NCBI GenBank assembly: GCA_013154005.1
Contig: JAADDK010000065.1
Coordinates: 1-40,176, forward strand
Source: Methanobacteriota archaeon
GTDB lineage: Archaea > Thermoplasmatota > Thermoplasmata > Thermoplasmatales > Aciduliprofundaceae
Length of the DNA: 40,176 bases
Direction: 5' to 3'
Shown: positions 1-11,284 of the stretch, piece by piece
How positions within the stretch are numbered: position 1 is the first letter of the stretch
Layout: each line of letters opens with the position of its first letter
The notes under the pieces: model-generated
What the model was told of the DNA's origin: nothing
What the model saw: the letters and a program-made list of their open reading frames with translations, nothing else
Database searches by the model: none
Position numbers and translations under genes: made by a program

Positions 1-121
1 CCAGTTTGCTGTAATCAATCCAGTCTCCCTCATTTTTGATGCGCTCAACTCTTGCCAGTTGCTCTCTCAGAATAGATTCAAAATGCTTCTTTGCATCTTC
101 TATGTAGCTTTCATAATTCAT
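1..121 (-). CDS. N-terminal fragment of a protein truncated by the window edge; possibly isocitrate/isopropylmalate dehydrogenase family
   Basis: Reverse-strand ATG at 121..119 reads MNYESYIEDAKKHFESILREQLARVERIKNEGDWIDYSKL..., open to the window edge. It resembles the N-terminal extension of some isocitrate/isopropylmalate dehydrogenases, recalled from memory only. Confidence 0.4.
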   Translation of the reverse strand, partial: MNYESYIEDAKKHFESILREQLARVERIKNEGDWIDYSKL

Positions 122-130
122 ACAACCACC

Positions 131-1180
131 TTAATGGAATAACTGTTTTCTGTAATTAAACTTACCGCTTTTGTCGAATATCGAGAGTCCGTACCTCTTT
201 TTGTACATATAAACCAGGGCCGCGTAGGTGCCCCAGCCCAGTGGCAGTTCGAGTATGTGCCCCATGGTTGCCAGGACCAAACTGTAGAACACAAGCCAGA
301 GCGAAAGTGCGCCGAGCATGAGCGCGTGAACATCTTTATCTTTCATATTTACCTGAACCATGTAAAATGCGATGGCCACCGGAATGCCCAGAATTATTGG
401 GATGATAAACGGTACCTTTGTGTACGGAATGAACACGAACACCGAGAAAATCCATACTGCGTATGCGAGTCCGAGCACGAACGGATTGGTGAGCCTGAAT
501 CTGTGCGAAATTTTGAGTTTTTTGGGATTTATGCGGTTTTGAGCGTTGTTTGCAAATCTGCACCTGAAAACGAGGTGCAAACATGATTTGAGCGGGGGAA
601 GTCGGAGCTTTGTGGAGTACCACAGAAACGCCACGGCAAGTGCGATGGTGAACAGGTATGGGAGTGGTGATGGGCGGTAATGGTCCAAGGCGATATTCAT
701 AAGTATGCCGACTGAGAGGTACAGCGCTATGAGAAATGAAGCGCTTTTTTTCGTGAGCAGAGGCTCGTGTTTCAGGTCGGGAAACAGCAGAATGAAAACC
801 ATGATGGGAACCCAGATGCTCATAAATCCGTGAAATATTGTGAGCCAGACTGCCCAGACAGTATTGACGCCGCCAATTCTGCCGTAAGTGCCCAGCAGGC
901 CGAGGTCGGGCCAGTGCGGGTCGAACCATGACTTGATAAACACGCCCTCTTCCAGCACTCCGTACGCGAACCCGCCGAGCATTATGCCTCCGGGAGTGGG
1001 GTTTTTTCGCACCCATAGCTCGCGAATCAGAAGCACGCCCGAGCCGTAAAATGCCCAGAGCGAGGGAAACGCCAGAGGATTCATTATGCATTCCAGAGGT
1101 GGCGTGGAGCCGGTGAGCACTTCTGCGAATATGGGTGAGAGAAGTGATAATATGATTGCCGCCTTAGTTTCACGCTTCAC
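131..1180 (-). CDS. Multi-pass membrane protein of unknown function
   Basis: 349 aa ORF with about 8 hydrophobic segments. Contains YGVLEEGVFIKSW and GVNTVWAVWLTIFHGF with polar/charged residues in membrane context. Confidence 0.75.
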   Translation of the reverse strand: MKRETKAAIILSLLSPIFAEVLTGSTPPLECIMNPLAFPSLWAFYGSGVLLIRELWVRKNPTPGGIMLGGFAYGVLEEGVFIKSWFDPHWPDLGLLGTYGRIGGVNTVWAVWLTIFHGFMSIWVPIMVFILLFPDLKHEPLLTKKSASFLIALYLSVGILMNIALDHYRPSPLPYLFTIALAVAFLWYSTKLRLPPLKSCLHLVFRCRFANNAQNRINPKKLKISHRFRLTNPFVLGLAYAVWIFSVFVFIPYTKVPFIIPIILGIPVAIAFYMVQVNMKDKDVHALMLGALSLWLVFYSLVLATMGHILELPLGWGTYAALVYMYKKRYGLSIFDKSGKFNYRKQLFH

Positions 1181-1235
1181 AGATAGAGATTAATTTTATA
1201 ATATTTAAATTCCGTGGGAAGAAATTTACCAGATT

Positions 1236-1457
1236 ATGCACGAAAATACACACCTGTTAATGTTCAGAATCCGTGTTTTGCTGCGCGTAAATATGGTGCG
1301 ATGCCTTGAATTTTTATCATTGGTGTATTTGTTTTCCATGGCGTGCTATATCATGACGCATTTGCATGGTGCTGATAATCTGCTCTATTTCCCTATTGCG
1401 CTCTCTCCGTTGATACTTATCCAAAATGAAAATTTCAAAAGAGTAAAACATTTATAA
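1236..1457 (+). CDS. Hypothetical small protein (doubtful)
   Basis: 73 aa ORF with a hydrophobic stretch. Its end overlaps the mutS TATA-like box. Confidence 0.25.
   Translation: MHENTHLLMFRIRVLLRVNMVRCLEFLSLVYLFSMACYIMTHLHGADNLLYFPIALSPLILIQNENFKRVKHL
1450..1457 (+). promoter_or_regulatory. Box A (TATA) promoter of mutS, leaderless
   Basis: TTTATAA about 30 nt upstream of ATG 1480. The upstream in-frame GTG at 1459 lies too close to the box to be the start. Confidence 0.55.
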
Positions 1458-1479
1458 CGTGCACTCTTTATTCGTAGAG

Positions 1480-3954
1480 ATGACCCCGCTGATGCAGCAG
1501 TACTTCTCACTGAAATCGCAGTACAAGAACGCAATACTTTTTTTCAGAGTGGGGGATTTCTACGAGACCTTTGGCGACGATGCCAAGCTCGTCTCGAAGG
1601 AACTGAATATCGTGCTCACGCGCCGCAGCAAGGACGAGCCCATACCCATGGCGGGCATACCGCATCACGCCCTTGACGCATATCTATCGCGACTGATAAA
1701 AAAAGGTTATAGTGTGGCAATATGCGAGCAGCTTGAAGACCCGAAAAAAGCAAAAGGACTTGTTAAAAGAGACGTGGTGCGCATAGTCACGCCGGGCACT
1801 TTGATTGAAGATACCATGCTGGGCGAGGGCAACAACTTTCTGATGGCCATCTACGGAAAAGGCAAGCGATTCGGATTTGCGGCTCTCGACATCTCCACCG
1901 GCGAGTTCTTTGCAGGAGAGGTGGACAGAAACGGTGTGGAGGCGGAGATTCTGAGACTCTCACCCGCAGAGATTCTGGTGAACAATTCCTCCGGTATAAC
2001 GGTAGATGAGTGCAAGATAATGCCCGATGAATATTTTTCCGAGGAGGTGCTGAAAGAGCACTTTCATGTGCCCGAGCTGAGCGGATTTGGATTGTCGCAG
2101 CTTGCCCTCAAGGCGGCGGGCTGTGCACTGCGCTATGCGAAAGAAAACACCCGGAGCGAGCTGCGCAATGTGGATTCTCTTTTAGGCTATTTCAGCGAGA
2201 AGCATATGATTCTGGACTCAAGCACGCTTCGCAATCTGGAGATTTTCAAGAGCTTTGTGGGTGAGGAGCGCTTCACTCTTTACGGTGCATTGAATCGCAC
2301 CCGCACGCCCATGGGCGCCCGGCTCCTGCGCCGCTGGCTCGAAAAACCGCTTATTGATGTTAAACAAATAAAGATGCGTCTGGATTCGGTGGAAGAGCTC
2401 ACCAGAGAGCGAGGAATAGCAGAGAAAATAGACGAATCGCTTAAAAACATAAAGGATATCGAGCGGGTGGAATCGCGAATCTCGCTGGGCAAAGCGTCGC
2501 CCAGAGACCTGGTTGTGCTTCGAGAATCTCTGCGTCATGCTTCTAATCTGAGATTCGAATTTTCTGCATCGCTGCTGCGCACGCTTCGAGTGGACGAGAA
2601 CGTGGAGGAGATTGTGGAGCTTTTAGACCGAAGCATTGCGGGCGATTATCCGGTGGGCAGCGGTGCGATAAAAGAGGGCTACTCCGCAGAGTTAGATGAG
2701 CATCGACTGATTATAAGAGACGCCAAAAAGCTGATTGCAAAGATGGAAGCGGAAGAGCGAAAAAAGACGGGCATAAAAAGCCTTAAAATCGGATACAATG
2801 ACGTGATGGGTTATTACATAGACGTCAGCAAGGCGAATCTCAAATACGTGCCATCGCATTATAAGCGGAAGCAGACTCTGAAGAACTCTGAGAGGTTCAT
2901 CACCGACGAGTTGAAGGAGTTAGAGTACCGCATACTCACTGCCAGAGAGAGGGTGGAGGAAATTGAGCACAGGATATACGATGAGCTGATTCAAAAGCTT
3001 GCTGCATATGCGCCCATGCTTCGCGAAGTTGCCCGAAAAATTGCCACGATGGACGTGCTCCTCAATTTTGCCAGCATCGCGCTTGAACGGGATTATGTTC
3101 GTCCCGTAGTGGACGAAAGTATGGACCTGGAGATACGTGACGGGCGCCATCCGGTTGTGGAACAGTACGTTGATTTTGTGCCCAACGATACGCATCTTAA
3201 CCGTCAGGCGCGTTTTATAATTCTCACCGGGCCTAATATGGCCGGCAAGAGCACGTACATGAGGCAGGTGGCGCTCATCGCGATAATGGCTCAGATTGGC
3301 TCGTTTGTGCCCGCATCTTACGCGAAGATTGGCATGATAGACCGTGTGTATACCCGGGTAGGTGCGAGCGATGACATAACTCGCGGGCGCTCCACGTTCA
3401 TGGTTGAGATGCTGGAGGTGGCGAATATTCTCAACACTGCCACCGAGCGTTCGTTTGTGATTCTTGATGAGATAGGAAGAGGAACGAGCACGTATGACGG
3501 CATGGCAATAGCCTGGAGCGTGACCGAGCACATACACAACGTTATAAAATGTCGCACGATATTTGCCACACATTACCATCATCTTATAGACCTGGAGAAT
3601 GTTTTAGAGCACATTCGCAATTATCATATAGCCGTAAAGGAAACTCCGGACGGGCTGGTGTTCGTCCGTAAGGTGGTGCCCGGAGGAATGAGTAAAAGTT
3701 ATGGCATAGAAGTTGCTCGTCTGGCGGGGGTGCCCGGCAAGGTGGTTGAGCGTGCTAGAGAGATTCTGAACTTGATCGAGAAGGAAAACGCCATAGAGGT
3801 GCGCCGTAGCAGGCAGGTGATTCAGGCCACACTATTCCCTGTGGAAGATGATGAGCTTGTGGAAGAGATTCGCAGGCTGGACATAATGAATATGACGCCT
3901 CTCGAAGCGTTGAACAAGCTGCACGAACTGAAAAAGAAAGTTGATGAGCGGTGA
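1480..3954 (+). CDS. mutS: DNA mismatch repair protein MutS
   Basis: Mismatch-binding motif [11 protein letters not shown], Walker [15 protein letters not shown], and [19 protein letters not shown] opens at 1459 but the promoter position favours ATG 1480. Confidence 0.97.
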   Translation: MTPLMQQYFSLKSQYKNAILFFRVGDFYETFGDDAKLVSKELNIVLTRRSKDEPIPMAGIPHHALDAYLSRLIKKGYSVAICEQLEDPKKAKGLVKRDVVRIVTPGTLIEDTMLGEGNNFLMAIYGKGKRFGFAALDISTGEFFAGEVDRNGVEAEILRLSPAEILVNNSSGITVDECKIMPDEYFSEEVLKEHFHVPELSGFGLSQLALKAAGCALRYAKENTRSELRNVDSLLGYFSEKHMILDSSTLRNLEIFKSFVGEERFTLYGALNRTRTPMGARLLRRWLEKPLIDVKQIKMRLDSVEELTRERGIAEKIDESLKNIKDIERVESRISLGKASPRDLVVLRESLRHASNLRFEFSASLLRTLRVDENVEEIVELLDRSIAGDYPVGSGAIKEGYSAELDEHRLIIRDAKKLIAKMEAEERKKTGIKSLKIGYNDVMGYYIDVSKANLKYVPSHYKRKQTLKNSERFITDELKELEYRILTARERVEEIEHRIYDELIQKLAAYAPMLREVARKIATMDVLLNFASIALERDYVRPVVDESMDLEIRDGRHPVVEQYVDFVPNDTHLNRQARFIILTGPNMAGKSTYMRQVALIAIMAQIGSFVPASYAKIGMIDRVYTRVGASDDITRGRSTFMVEMLEVANILNTATERSFVILDEIGRGTSTYDGMAIAWSVTEHIHNVIKCRTIFATHYHHLIDLENVLEHIRNYHIAVKETPDGLVFVRKVVPGGMSKSYGIEVARLAGVPGKVVERAREILNLIEKENAIEVRRSRQVIQATLFPVEDDELVEEIRRLDIMNMTPLEALNKLHELKKKVDER

Positions 3955-3986
3955 AATATTATATACTTCCATGTTAATTCTTTGTT

Positions 3987-4745
3987 ATGGATATGCTACT
4001 CTTGATTGCGGTTATAGTTGTGGCATTCACGCCCTCGCTTATTTACATGATTATCGTGCGCAATACTGAGCGTTATAGGCGCGAGCCGTGGCGCGCCGTG
4101 CTTCGCTCATTCTTCTGGGGCGCATCCGGCGGAGTGATTATTGCGGCCATTCTGGAAATAATACTTGTGCATTTCTACACGCAGTCTTTTGAGTTTCTGC
4201 GCGGTTATGAGTTTATTGCCGAGCATAAAGAGAGCATCGATGCCATAATACTTGCAGCTGTGATTGCACCGTTCGTGGAAGAGGCCACAAAGGCGTATGG
4301 TGTTATCACATCAAAACGTTATATAGATGAGGTTGAAGATGGACTGGTTTACGGTGCGTCCTCCGGATTTGGATTTGCAGCCACTGAGAACCTTCTTTAT
4401 GAGGTCTCTGCTTTGCTCACCGGGGGTATAGCATCGTGGATTGCAGTATCCGCCATACGCTCGCTTGCCTCTGCGCTGCTCCATGGCAGTGCCACCTCCA
4501 TGACCGGGCTTGGATACTCTTCAAAGCGCATTGCAGGGCGGGGAAGCATGCTCCACGGCTACGGCATCGCGGTGGCCATGCACTCATCGTTCAATATAAT
4601 CGCGTCCATACCCATACTTTTTGCCGCGCAGGGTAATCCCATTGTGTATCTTGTTCCCCTGGTGTTAGCTTTGCTTTATGGAACCATAGCGTTTCATCAT
4701 CTTCGCAACAAAATCAGATACTTTGATAGGCGCTCTCGGCCGTGA
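3987..4745 (+). CDS. PrsW-family intramembrane metalloprotease-like protein
   Basis: Multi-pass protein with APFVEEATKAYGV (EExxK), DGLVYGASSGFGFAATENLLYE, LLHGSATS and MHSSFN motifs. Confidence 0.85.
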   Translation: MDMLLLIAVIVVAFTPSLIYMIIVRNTERYRREPWRAVLRSFFWGASGGVIIAAILEIILVHFYTQSFEFLRGYEFIAEHKESIDAIILAAVIAPFVEEATKAYGVITSKRYIDEVEDGLVYGASSGFGFAATENLLYEVSALLTGGIASWIAVSAIRSLASALLHGSATSMTGLGYSSKRIAGRGSMLHGYGIAVAMHSSFNIIASIPILFAAQGNPIVYLVPLVLALLYGTIAFHHLRNKIRYFDRRSRP

Positions 4746-4974
4746 GCACGCAGGCTAAAAAATCGTCAATGGTGTGCCGTAGCGATGAGGGCTTATCGCT
4801 TTCCACCCTGCACTCAATTTTTTTCCCTTTTAGAGTGCAATGAATATACTGGTAATTATCCACGCTGACACTTTTGAATATGCTCTCTGCCATCTTCTCA
4901 TCTTCGAACTCGAGGCACAGAGTGGCGCTTATCCTGTGTACAGCTCTCTTCCCATTTTTCGTGAGTACGTCCAT
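4714..4974 (-). CDS. KEOPS complex subunit Pcc1-like
   Basis: 86 aa with a Pcc1/CTAG-like pattern (ATLCLEFEDEKMAESIFKSV...CRVESDKPSSLRHTIDDFLACVLTAE). Confidence 0.7.
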   Translation of the reverse strand: MDVLTKNGKRAVHRISATLCLEFEDEKMAESIFKSVSVDNYQYIHCTLKGKKIECRVESDKPSSLRHTIDDFLACVLTAESAYQSI

Positions 4975-5864
4975 TCTTCATCAACCCCGTCCGAAAACTC
5001 GCTCATAGTCAGGTCCAGCATGTCTGCATAGAACAGGATATACGCTTCTTTCGTGCGTATACGCTGAGGCACGTTATCCACTATGGGTGAATGATGCGCG
5101 ATTATGGCATGCAGCAGCATGTTTTTCAGCTCCTCCGGAAAATCCACAATCTCACGTATGCGTTCCTCAACCATGTTATACGATAGCACCGTGTGCCCCA
5201 GCAGCTTGCCCCGGGCACCGATTCTTATGCTCGTGTCCACATCGTAGCTGGCAAGCCTGCCAACGTCGTGAAGCAGTGCGGCAGTGAGCAGCAACTCTTT
5301 ATTGAGCTGGTAAATTTCACCCAGTGCCATGCACGCTTTTGCCACGTTTAGCGTGTGTCGTGCCAGCCCGCCCAGCACCGCGTACTTTCCCGTGGTGCCC
5401 GCCGGTGCGTCTTTAAAGCTCTCCACAAAATTTTGTGATGAAAAGAACAGCTCCAGAAGCTTGGCCAGATGCGGTTCTTTCACCTGTTCTATGAGTTTCA
5501 TTATCTCGCCCATAATGTGCTCAATTTCCTCGTCCTCTTCCAGAAACCGGGTCAGGTCGTAATGCTCCACCTTTTTTATGAATCCCCGGTCCGGATTGAC
5601 GTTTATGGATAGCGCATAACCATCGTGCCTGCACTCGCCGTCTATCTCTATCACATCGCCTTCCTGAATCTCTGAGTAAAGTTTCTCGGTGAGCCGGTCG
5701 TCATCACCCCAGTACTTCACCATAATGCTGCCGGTCCTGTCTCCCGCTTCCAGAATGAAGAATTTACCAAACTTGTTTCTGTAATCGCGCAGCCCCAGCT
5801 TTTTCTTCACGGCTAAGATTATGTTGACCGTATCACCATCTTCCAGCTCGGATACAAATTTCAT
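4929..5864 (-). CDS. OB-fold plus HD-domain protein, 3'-5' exoribonuclease YhaM-like
   Basis: N-terminal OB fold (GDRTGSIMVKYWGDD...) and HD motif TAALLHDVGRLASYD...LLGHTVLS...AIIAHHSP. Confidence 0.82.
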   Translation of the reverse strand: MKFVSELEDGDTVNIILAVKKKLGLRDYRNKFGKFFILEAGDRTGSIMVKYWGDDDRLTEKLYSEIQEGDVIEIDGECRHDGYALSINVNPDRGFIKKVEHYDLTRFLEEDEEIEHIMGEIMKLIEQVKEPHLAKLLELFFSSQNFVESFKDAPAGTTGKYAVLGGLARHTLNVAKACMALGEIYQLNKELLLTAALLHDVGRLASYDVDTSIRIGARGKLLGHTVLSYNMVEERIREIVDFPEELKNMLLHAIIAHHSPIVDNVPQRIRTKEAYILFYADMLDLTMSEFSDGVDEEWTYSRKMGRELYTG

Positions 5865-5896
5865 GAGTATTATGTATGAATTGCCACATAAAATAT

Positions 5897-6559
5897 TTAC
5901 CGTTTTGGAACGAGATGCATGTTCTCAATTTCCAGCTCTCCGCGCACTCCGTCCCAGTTTCTTCTGCGAATCTCCACTTCTATGCGACTTTTGAAATGTG
6001 GAGCGTCCACCACAAACGTTTCGTATTCTCCGCCCTCACCCGCAAGATTAATCTGATACTTTTCTTCCACTTTTTTCAATTTTTTCAGCGTTTCCTCGCT
6101 TATTATCTCGCCAAGATACGAAGCGTCGAGACCGTACGCGTAGACACCGATAATCATAATTTTCAGGCCCGCAGCGAGCATGTCTCGAAGAAGTAGCTCC
6201 TGGCTCTTGCCCCAGAGCGGAGCGAAGGATAGGACTCCGAGCTCAGTGCAAACCTCTTCAATCTTCGTTTTCTGAAAATTGGAAGCGATGGCACCGCTTA
6301 TCACCGCGTCCACGTCGTACTGTGATAGAACGTTTTTCAGTGCGTCCACAGAATCGTCAATGCGGTGCACGTCTCGCTCTATCCCCATCGCCCGCGCCTG
6401 CAGCTCGGTGCGGTCAATCATTGGAATGTGATACATAAACGAATCCTTCACGGACGGATAGATGGTTACAAGCTTTTCAATCTCATATCCCTGCTGCATG
6501 GCCAGATATATGGCGTAGGTGGAGTCCTTGCCTCCTGAGAATAAAGCAATGGATTTCAT
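5897..6559 (-). CDS. Diphthine-ammonia ligase family protein (Dph6-like, PP-loop ATPase)
   Basis: MKSIALFSGGKDSTYAIYLAMQQGY, MYHIPMIDRTELQARAMGI, VISGAIASNFQKTKIEEVCTELGV, FAPLWGKS. Confidence 0.88.
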   Translation of the reverse strand: MKSIALFSGGKDSTYAIYLAMQQGYEIEKLVTIYPSVKDSFMYHIPMIDRTELQARAMGIERDVHRIDDSVDALKNVLSQYDVDAVISGAIASNFQKTKIEEVCTELGVLSFAPLWGKSQELLLRDMLAAGLKIMIIGVYAYGLDASYLGEIISEETLKKLKKVEEKYQINLAGEGGEYETFVVDAPHFKSRIEVEIRRRNWDGVRGELEIENMHLVPKR

Positions 6560-6590
6560 TCCCTCAGTAATACGTTTTGGTAATAAAATT

Positions 6591-6598
6591 TTTATATG
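6591..6598 (+). promoter_or_regulatory. Box A promoter of the rpsL-rps7-EF2 operon
   Basis: TTTATATG 37-44 nt upstream of ATG 6635. The upstream ORF-track ATG at 6596 lies inside this box. Confidence 0.6.
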
Positions 6599-6634
6599 CT
6601 ACCATATTTAGGTGCTTCAAATAAGGTGATTGAG

Positions 6635-7063
6635 ATGTCCAATGGTCTTTATACTGCAAGAAAACTCCGTGAGGATCGTAAGGAGTTGAGGTGGAGCGAT
6701 AAGTATTACAAGCGAAGAGTGCTCAGGCTCAAAGAGAAAAGCGACCCGCTGGAGGGTGCGCCACAGGCACGGGGCATAGTGATTGAGAAGGTGGGAATTG
6801 AGGCAAAACAGCCCAACTCCGCCATACGCAAGTGCGTGAAGGTGCAGCTCATAAAAAATGGTAGAGTTGTTACTGCATTTGCCCCCGGCAACGGCGCGAT
6901 TAATTTTATCGATGAGCATGATGAAGTTGTGATAGAAGGCATAGGTGGAAGATTGGGCCGTTCGAAGGGCGATATCCCCGGAGTGAGATATAAAGTGATA
7001 AAGGTAAACGGCATCTCGCTAATAGAAATGGTTCGTGGAAGGAAGGAGAAGCCGGTGAGGTGA
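6635..7063 (+). CDS. rps12: 30S ribosomal protein S12
   Basis: [28 protein letters not shown]...[21 protein letters not shown]...[14 protein letters not shown]. Confidence 0.97.
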   Translation: MSNGLYTARKLREDRKELRWSDKYYKRRVLRLKEKSDPLEGAPQARGIVIEKVGIEAKQPNSAIRKCVKVQLIKNGRVVTAFAPGNGAINFIDEHDEVVIEGIGGRLGRSKGDIPGVRYKVIKVNGISLIEMVRGRKEKPVR

Positions 7064-7068
7064 GCAAT

Positions 7069-7635
7069 ATGGCGGAATTTCTTATATTTGGCAAATACAG
7101 CACTGATGATGTGGTTGTCAACGACCCCGGACTGGTCAAGTACATCAATCTTGAGCCGCGTCTGGTGCTGCATACTCACGGCAAGCAGGTCAAGAAGCAT
7201 ATGGGCAAGGCAAACGTGAATATTGTGGAGCGGCTGATTAACAATCTTATGCGCACCGAAAAGTACACTGGAAAGAAGATGAGCGCTTATAAGGTTGTGA
7301 AAGAAGCGTTTGAGATAATCGAGAAGAAGACGAAGCAGAACCCCATGCAGGTTCTGGTGAATGCCATAGTGAACTCTGCGCCGAGAGAGGAGGTTACGCG
7401 CCTGAAGATGGCCGGCATAGCCGTGCCCAAGGCGGTGGATGTTGCACCTTCGCGCAGGGTGGATATTGCGCTTCGCAACATAGCGGTGGGTGCTGTGAAC
7501 AGCACGTTCCGCAACACCAAATCTGCGGCGGAGTGTCTGGCTGACGAGCTTATCAAAGCTTCAAGAAACGATGTATCCAGCTACGCAGTGTCCAAGAAAG
7601 AAGAAGTGGAGCGCGTGGCTGCCTCGGCAAGATAA
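7069..7635 (+). CDS. rps7: 30S ribosomal protein S7
   Basis: S7 motifs [52 protein letters not shown] precedes ATG 7069; the GTG at 7060 is part of the SD. Confidence 0.96.
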   Translation: MAEFLIFGKYSTDDVVVNDPGLVKYINLEPRLVLHTHGKQVKKHMGKANVNIVERLINNLMRTEKYTGKKMSAYKVVKEAFEIIEKKTKQNPMQVLVNAIVNSAPREEVTRLKMAGIAVPKAVDVAPSRRVDIALRNIAVGAVNSTFRNTKSAAECLADELIKASRNDVSSYAVSKKEEVERVAASAR

Positions 7636-7646
7636 AGGTGATATAG

Positions 7647-9851
7647 ATGGGAAGGAAAGAGGACAATATTAAGAAGGCAATGCAAATAATGAGAAATGTT
7701 GAGTATATCAGAAACATAGGCACTGTGGCTCACATCGACCATGGTAAGACCACGCTCAGCGATAACCTTATTGCTGGTGCGGGAATGATGAGCGAGGAGC
7801 TGGCGGGCAAGCAGCTCGTGCTGGATTTTGATGAGCAGGAGCAGGCCCGCGGAATTACAATCAATACCGCATCTGCGAGCATGGTGCACGAGTACGAAGG
7901 AAAAGAGTATCTGATCAATCTTCTGGATACTCCCGGCCACGTGGATTTTGGCGGTGATGTGACTCGAGCAATGCGTGCCGTCGATGGTGTTATTCTTGTG
8001 GTATGCGCTGTGGAGGGCATAATGCCGCAGACCGAGACGGTGCTGCGTCAGGCCCTCCGTGAGCGAGTGCGGCCGGTGCTGTTTATTAATAAAGTGGACC
8101 GACTAATCAACGAGCTGAAACTGGATGGCAACCAGATGATGGCTCGTTTTGAGAAGATTATCAAAGAAGTCAACAAGCTCATAAGAAGATATGCAGAAGA
8201 GGAATATCGCGATAAGTGGATGGTAAGGGTGGAAGATGGCAGCGTTGCCTTCGGAAGCGCGTATCACAACTGGGCGATAAGTGTGCCGTTTATGAAGCGC
8301 ACGGGCATATCTTTCAAGGACGTTTACGAGTATCTGGCAAATGAGAACCAGAAGGAGCTGGCCAAGAAAGCTCCTCTGCATCAGATTGTGCTGGATATGG
8401 TGGTTAAGCACCTGCCCAATCCGAAAGAGGCGCAGAGATACAGAATTCCCAAGATATGGAAGGGAGATCTTGAGAGCCCGATAGGTAAGGCCATGCTCAA
8501 CTGCGACCCTAAGGGGCCTGTGGCCATGATGGTGACCAAGATAGTTATGGATCCGCATGCTGGCGAGGTCGCTGTGGGCCGTCTGTTCAGTGGTACACTG
8601 CGCAAGGGCAGTGAGCTTTACATCTCCGGTATGGGTAATCGTAAGTACAGAATACAGCAACTCTCAATGATGGTGGGTCCAGATCGTATTCAGGTAGATG
8701 AGCTCGATGCCGGAAATATCCCTGCCATAATCGGGCTCAGAGATGCGATAGCCGGTTCAACGGTGGCTTCCGAGCCGGATATTGAGCCGTTCGAGCCTAT
8801 GCGCCATTACAGCGAGCCCGTGGTTACAGTGGCCATCGAGGCCAAGCACACCAAGGACCTGCCAAGGTTGATAGATGTGCTTCGCTCAATATCCAAGGCT
8901 GATCCGAGCCTGAGAGTGGAAATCAATCAGGAGACCGGTGAGCATCTTCTCAGCGGTATGGGTGAGCTGCATCTGGAAGTCACGATTTATCGTATTGTTA
9001 ATGAATACAAGGTGGAAGTTACCACATCACCCCCGATAGTGGTGTATCGTGAGACGGTGGACCACAAGGGAGGACCATTTGAAGGAAAATCTCCAAATAA
9101 GCATAATAAGTTCTATATGGTTGTAGAGCCTCTGGAGCCCGGTGTTATTGATGCCATCGTTCGCGGCGATATACAGGAGATGGACAGAATAAAGAATCGC
9201 AAAGAAGTGGCTAAGGCGCTGGAAGATGCGGGCTTGCCCAGAGATGAGGCGAAGAAGGTTGAGGCAATTCGTGGTCCCAATCTGTTCTTAGATATGACCT
9301 GGGGTGTTCAGTATCTCAATGAAACAATGGAGCTTGCCAAGCAGGCGTTCTTCGAAGCGGTTGAGCGCGGCCCCCTTGCGAATGAGAAGCTGTTTGGGGT
9401 GAAGGTTAAACTGGTGGATGCAAAGCTGCACGAAGATAGCATACATCGCGGTCCCGCGCAGGTCATTCCTGCGGTGCGTAATGGTATTTACGGAGCCATG
9501 TGCAGGGGCGGACGCGTTCTTTTAGAACCAATGCAGAAGGTGTATGTGAACGTGCCCACCGAGCTTGTGGGTGCGGTGACTCGCGAACTGCAGCAGAGGC
9601 GCGGAGTGATAGTGGATATGGAGCAGGAAGATTATCAGACCATAATCCATGCAAAGGCGCCCGTGGCGGAGATGTTTGGCTTCGCTTCGGCGATAAGAAG
9701 CGCCACCGGTGGCCGCGTGCTGTGGAGCACGGAAAACTCCGGATACGAGCGCGTGCCGAGGGACCTGCAGCCGCAGATAGTGCGCCAGATTCGCGAGCGC
9801 AAGGGCCTGAAACCGGAGCCCTACGACGAGGATTATTACGCAAATCTATAA
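7647..9851 (+). CDS. fusA: Translation elongation factor 2
   Basis: [39 protein letters not shown], and [19 protein letters not shown] (diphthamide region). Confidence 0.98.
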   Translation: MGRKEDNIKKAMQIMRNVEYIRNIGTVAHIDHGKTTLSDNLIAGAGMMSEELAGKQLVLDFDEQEQARGITINTASASMVHEYEGKEYLINLLDTPGHVDFGGDVTRAMRAVDGVILVVCAVEGIMPQTETVLRQALRERVRPVLFINKVDRLINELKLDGNQMMARFEKIIKEVNKLIRRYAEEEYRDKWMVRVEDGSVAFGSAYHNWAISVPFMKRTGISFKDVYEYLANENQKELAKKAPLHQIVLDMVVKHLPNPKEAQRYRIPKIWKGDLESPIGKAMLNCDPKGPVAMMVTKIVMDPHAGEVAVGRLFSGTLRKGSELYISGMGNRKYRIQQLSMMVGPDRIQVDELDAGNIPAIIGLRDAIAGSTVASEPDIEPFEPMRHYSEPVVTVAIEAKHTKDLPRLIDVLRSISKADPSLRVEINQETGEHLLSGMGELHLEVTIYRIVNEYKVEVTTSPPIVVYRETVDHKGGPFEGKSPNKHNKFYMVVEPLEPGVIDAIVRGDIQEMDRIKNRKEVAKALEDAGLPRDEAKKVEAIRGPNLFLDMTWGVQYLNETMELAKQAFFEAVERGPLANEKLFGVKVKLVDAKLHEDSIHRGPAQVIPAVRNGIYGAMCRGGRVLLEPMQKVYVNVPTELVGAVTRELQQRRGVIVDMEQEDYQTIIHAKAPVAEMFGFASAIRSATGGRVLWSTENSGYERVPRDLQPQIVRQIRERKGLKPEPYDEDYYANL

Positions 9852-9944
9852 TTTTTCCATTTTGTATTTACTTTTACTCTTGATAATTTTTGCATTTTTG
9901 GTGAGGTTCTGTGCTGTGCTCAACGCTTTTTGCGAGGAAAAGCA

Positions 9945-9952
9945 TTTATATA
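9945..9952 (+). promoter_or_regulatory. Box A promoter of EF-1alpha
   Basis: TTTATATA upstream of the GGAGGT SD (9985-9990) and start codon. Confidence 0.6.
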
Positions 9953-9997
9953 CAATGAGTATATGGGGTTGTCAGAGCAATAAAGGAGGTAATGAAG

Positions 9998-11269
9998 ATG
10001 GCAGAAAAACCACACATGAATATCGTGTTCATCGGCCATGTGGACCATGGAAAGTCAACCACGGTAGGACGCCTGCTCTACGAGCATGGCGAGATAGACC
10101 AGAGAATCATTGACAATTACAGAAAGGAGGCAGAAGAGAAGGGCAAAGCGACCTTTGAGTTTGCCTGGGTAATGGATCGCCTGAAGGAGGAGCGAGAGAG
10201 AGGCGTTACAATAGATGTGGCGCATCGCAAGTTCGTTACTGATAAGTACTATTTCACAATTATCGATGCTCCCGGGCACAGAGACTTTGTGAAGAATATG
10301 ATTACCGGAACCTCTCAGGCAGATGCTGCGATTCTGATAGTGGCTGCACCTGAGGGTGTGATGGAGCAGACCAAGGAGCATCTGTTCCTGGCGAGAACTC
10401 TGGGTGTGCCTCAGCTTATAGTGGCAATCAACAAGATGGACGCCACAAAGCCCCCGTACAGCGAAGAGCGATTCAAGCAGGTCAAGGCTGAGGTCGAGAA
10501 GCTTCTCGCAATGCTCGGCTGGAAGGATGTGCCCATCATACCCATCAGCGGTTACAAGGGCGATAACGTCATGAAGAAGAGCGAAAATATGCCGTGGTGG
10601 AACGGGCCCACTCTGATTGAGCTGCTCAACAACCTCAAGCTTCCTCCTAAGCCTACGGATAAGCCTCTGCGCGTGCCTGTGCAGGACGTTTACAGCATTA
10701 CTGGTATCGGCACAGTGCCTGTGGGTCGTGTGGAGACCGGCGTCCTGAAGGTTGGAGATAAAGTGACCTTTATGCCGGCAAATAAGACGGGTGAGGTTAA
10801 GAGCATAGAGATGCATCACCAGGCAATGAAGGAGGCATATCCCGGCGATAATATAGGTTTCAACGTGCGCGGTGTGGGTAAGAAGGATATTCGCCGCGGC
10901 GATGTGGCCGGACCGGCAAATGCGCCGCCCACGGTTGCCAAGACCTTCACCGCACAGGTGGTCGTGCTGAACCATCCCAGCGTGATTGCTGTGGGATATA
11001 CGCCCGTGTTCCATGCGCACACCGCGCAGGTGGCATGCACATTTGAGGAGATTGTCAAGACGCTCGACCCGAGAACCGGTGCAGTGAAGCAGGACCACCC
11101 CGACTTCATAAAGACTGGCGATATTGCCATAGTGAAGATTCGCCCGACCAGGCCTATGGTGATTGAGCCTGTGAAGGAGATACCTCAGTTGGGCCGCTTT
11201 GCTATACGCGATATGGGACAGACCGTGGCTGCTGGCCAGTGCATTGAGGTCGAGAAGAAACAGATGTAA
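9998..11269 (+). CDS. tuf: Translation elongation factor 1-alpha
   Basis: [61 protein letters not shown] spacing favours ATG 9998 over 9992. Confidence 0.98.
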   Translation: MAEKPHMNIVFIGHVDHGKSTTVGRLLYEHGEIDQRIIDNYRKEAEEKGKATFEFAWVMDRLKEERERGVTIDVAHRKFVTDKYYFTIIDAPGHRDFVKNMITGTSQADAAILIVAAPEGVMEQTKEHLFLARTLGVPQLIVAINKMDATKPPYSEERFKQVKAEVEKLLAMLGWKDVPIIPISGYKGDNVMKKSENMPWWNGPTLIELLNNLKLPPKPTDKPLRVPVQDVYSITGIGTVPVGRVETGVLKVGDKVTFMPANKTGEVKSIEMHHQAMKEAYPGDNIGFNVRGVGKKDIRRGDVAGPANAPPTVAKTFTAQVVVLNHPSVIAVGYTPVFHAHTAQVACTFEEIVKTLDPRTGAVKQDHPDFIKTGDIAIVKIRPTRPMVIEPVKEIPQLGRFAIRDMGQTVAAGQCIEVEKKQM

Positions 11270-11284
11270 TCTTTCCTCTCTTTT

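Noticed and set aside
336-1091. 251-aa alternative-frame ORF overlapping the 349-aa membrane protein
   Set aside because: Arg/His/Ser/Pro-rich and non-globular. The hydrophobic 349-aa frame is the more credible gene.
1236-1457. 73-aa ORF upstream of mutS as a firm gene
   Set aside because: No SD, weak composition, and its end overlaps the mutS promoter. Kept only as a low-confidence feature.
2920-3582. 220-aa antisense ORF in mutS
   Set aside because: Overlaps the conserved MutS ATPase coding region and has no recognisable motifs or promoter.
6596-6634. Upstream in-frame ATG extension of rps12 in the ORF track
   Set aside because: The ATG at 6596 lies inside the TTTATATG box A; conserved S12 begins at 6635.
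8103-8660. 185-aa antisense ORF in EF-2
   Set aside because: Lies wholly within conserved EF-2 coding sequence; shadow ORF.
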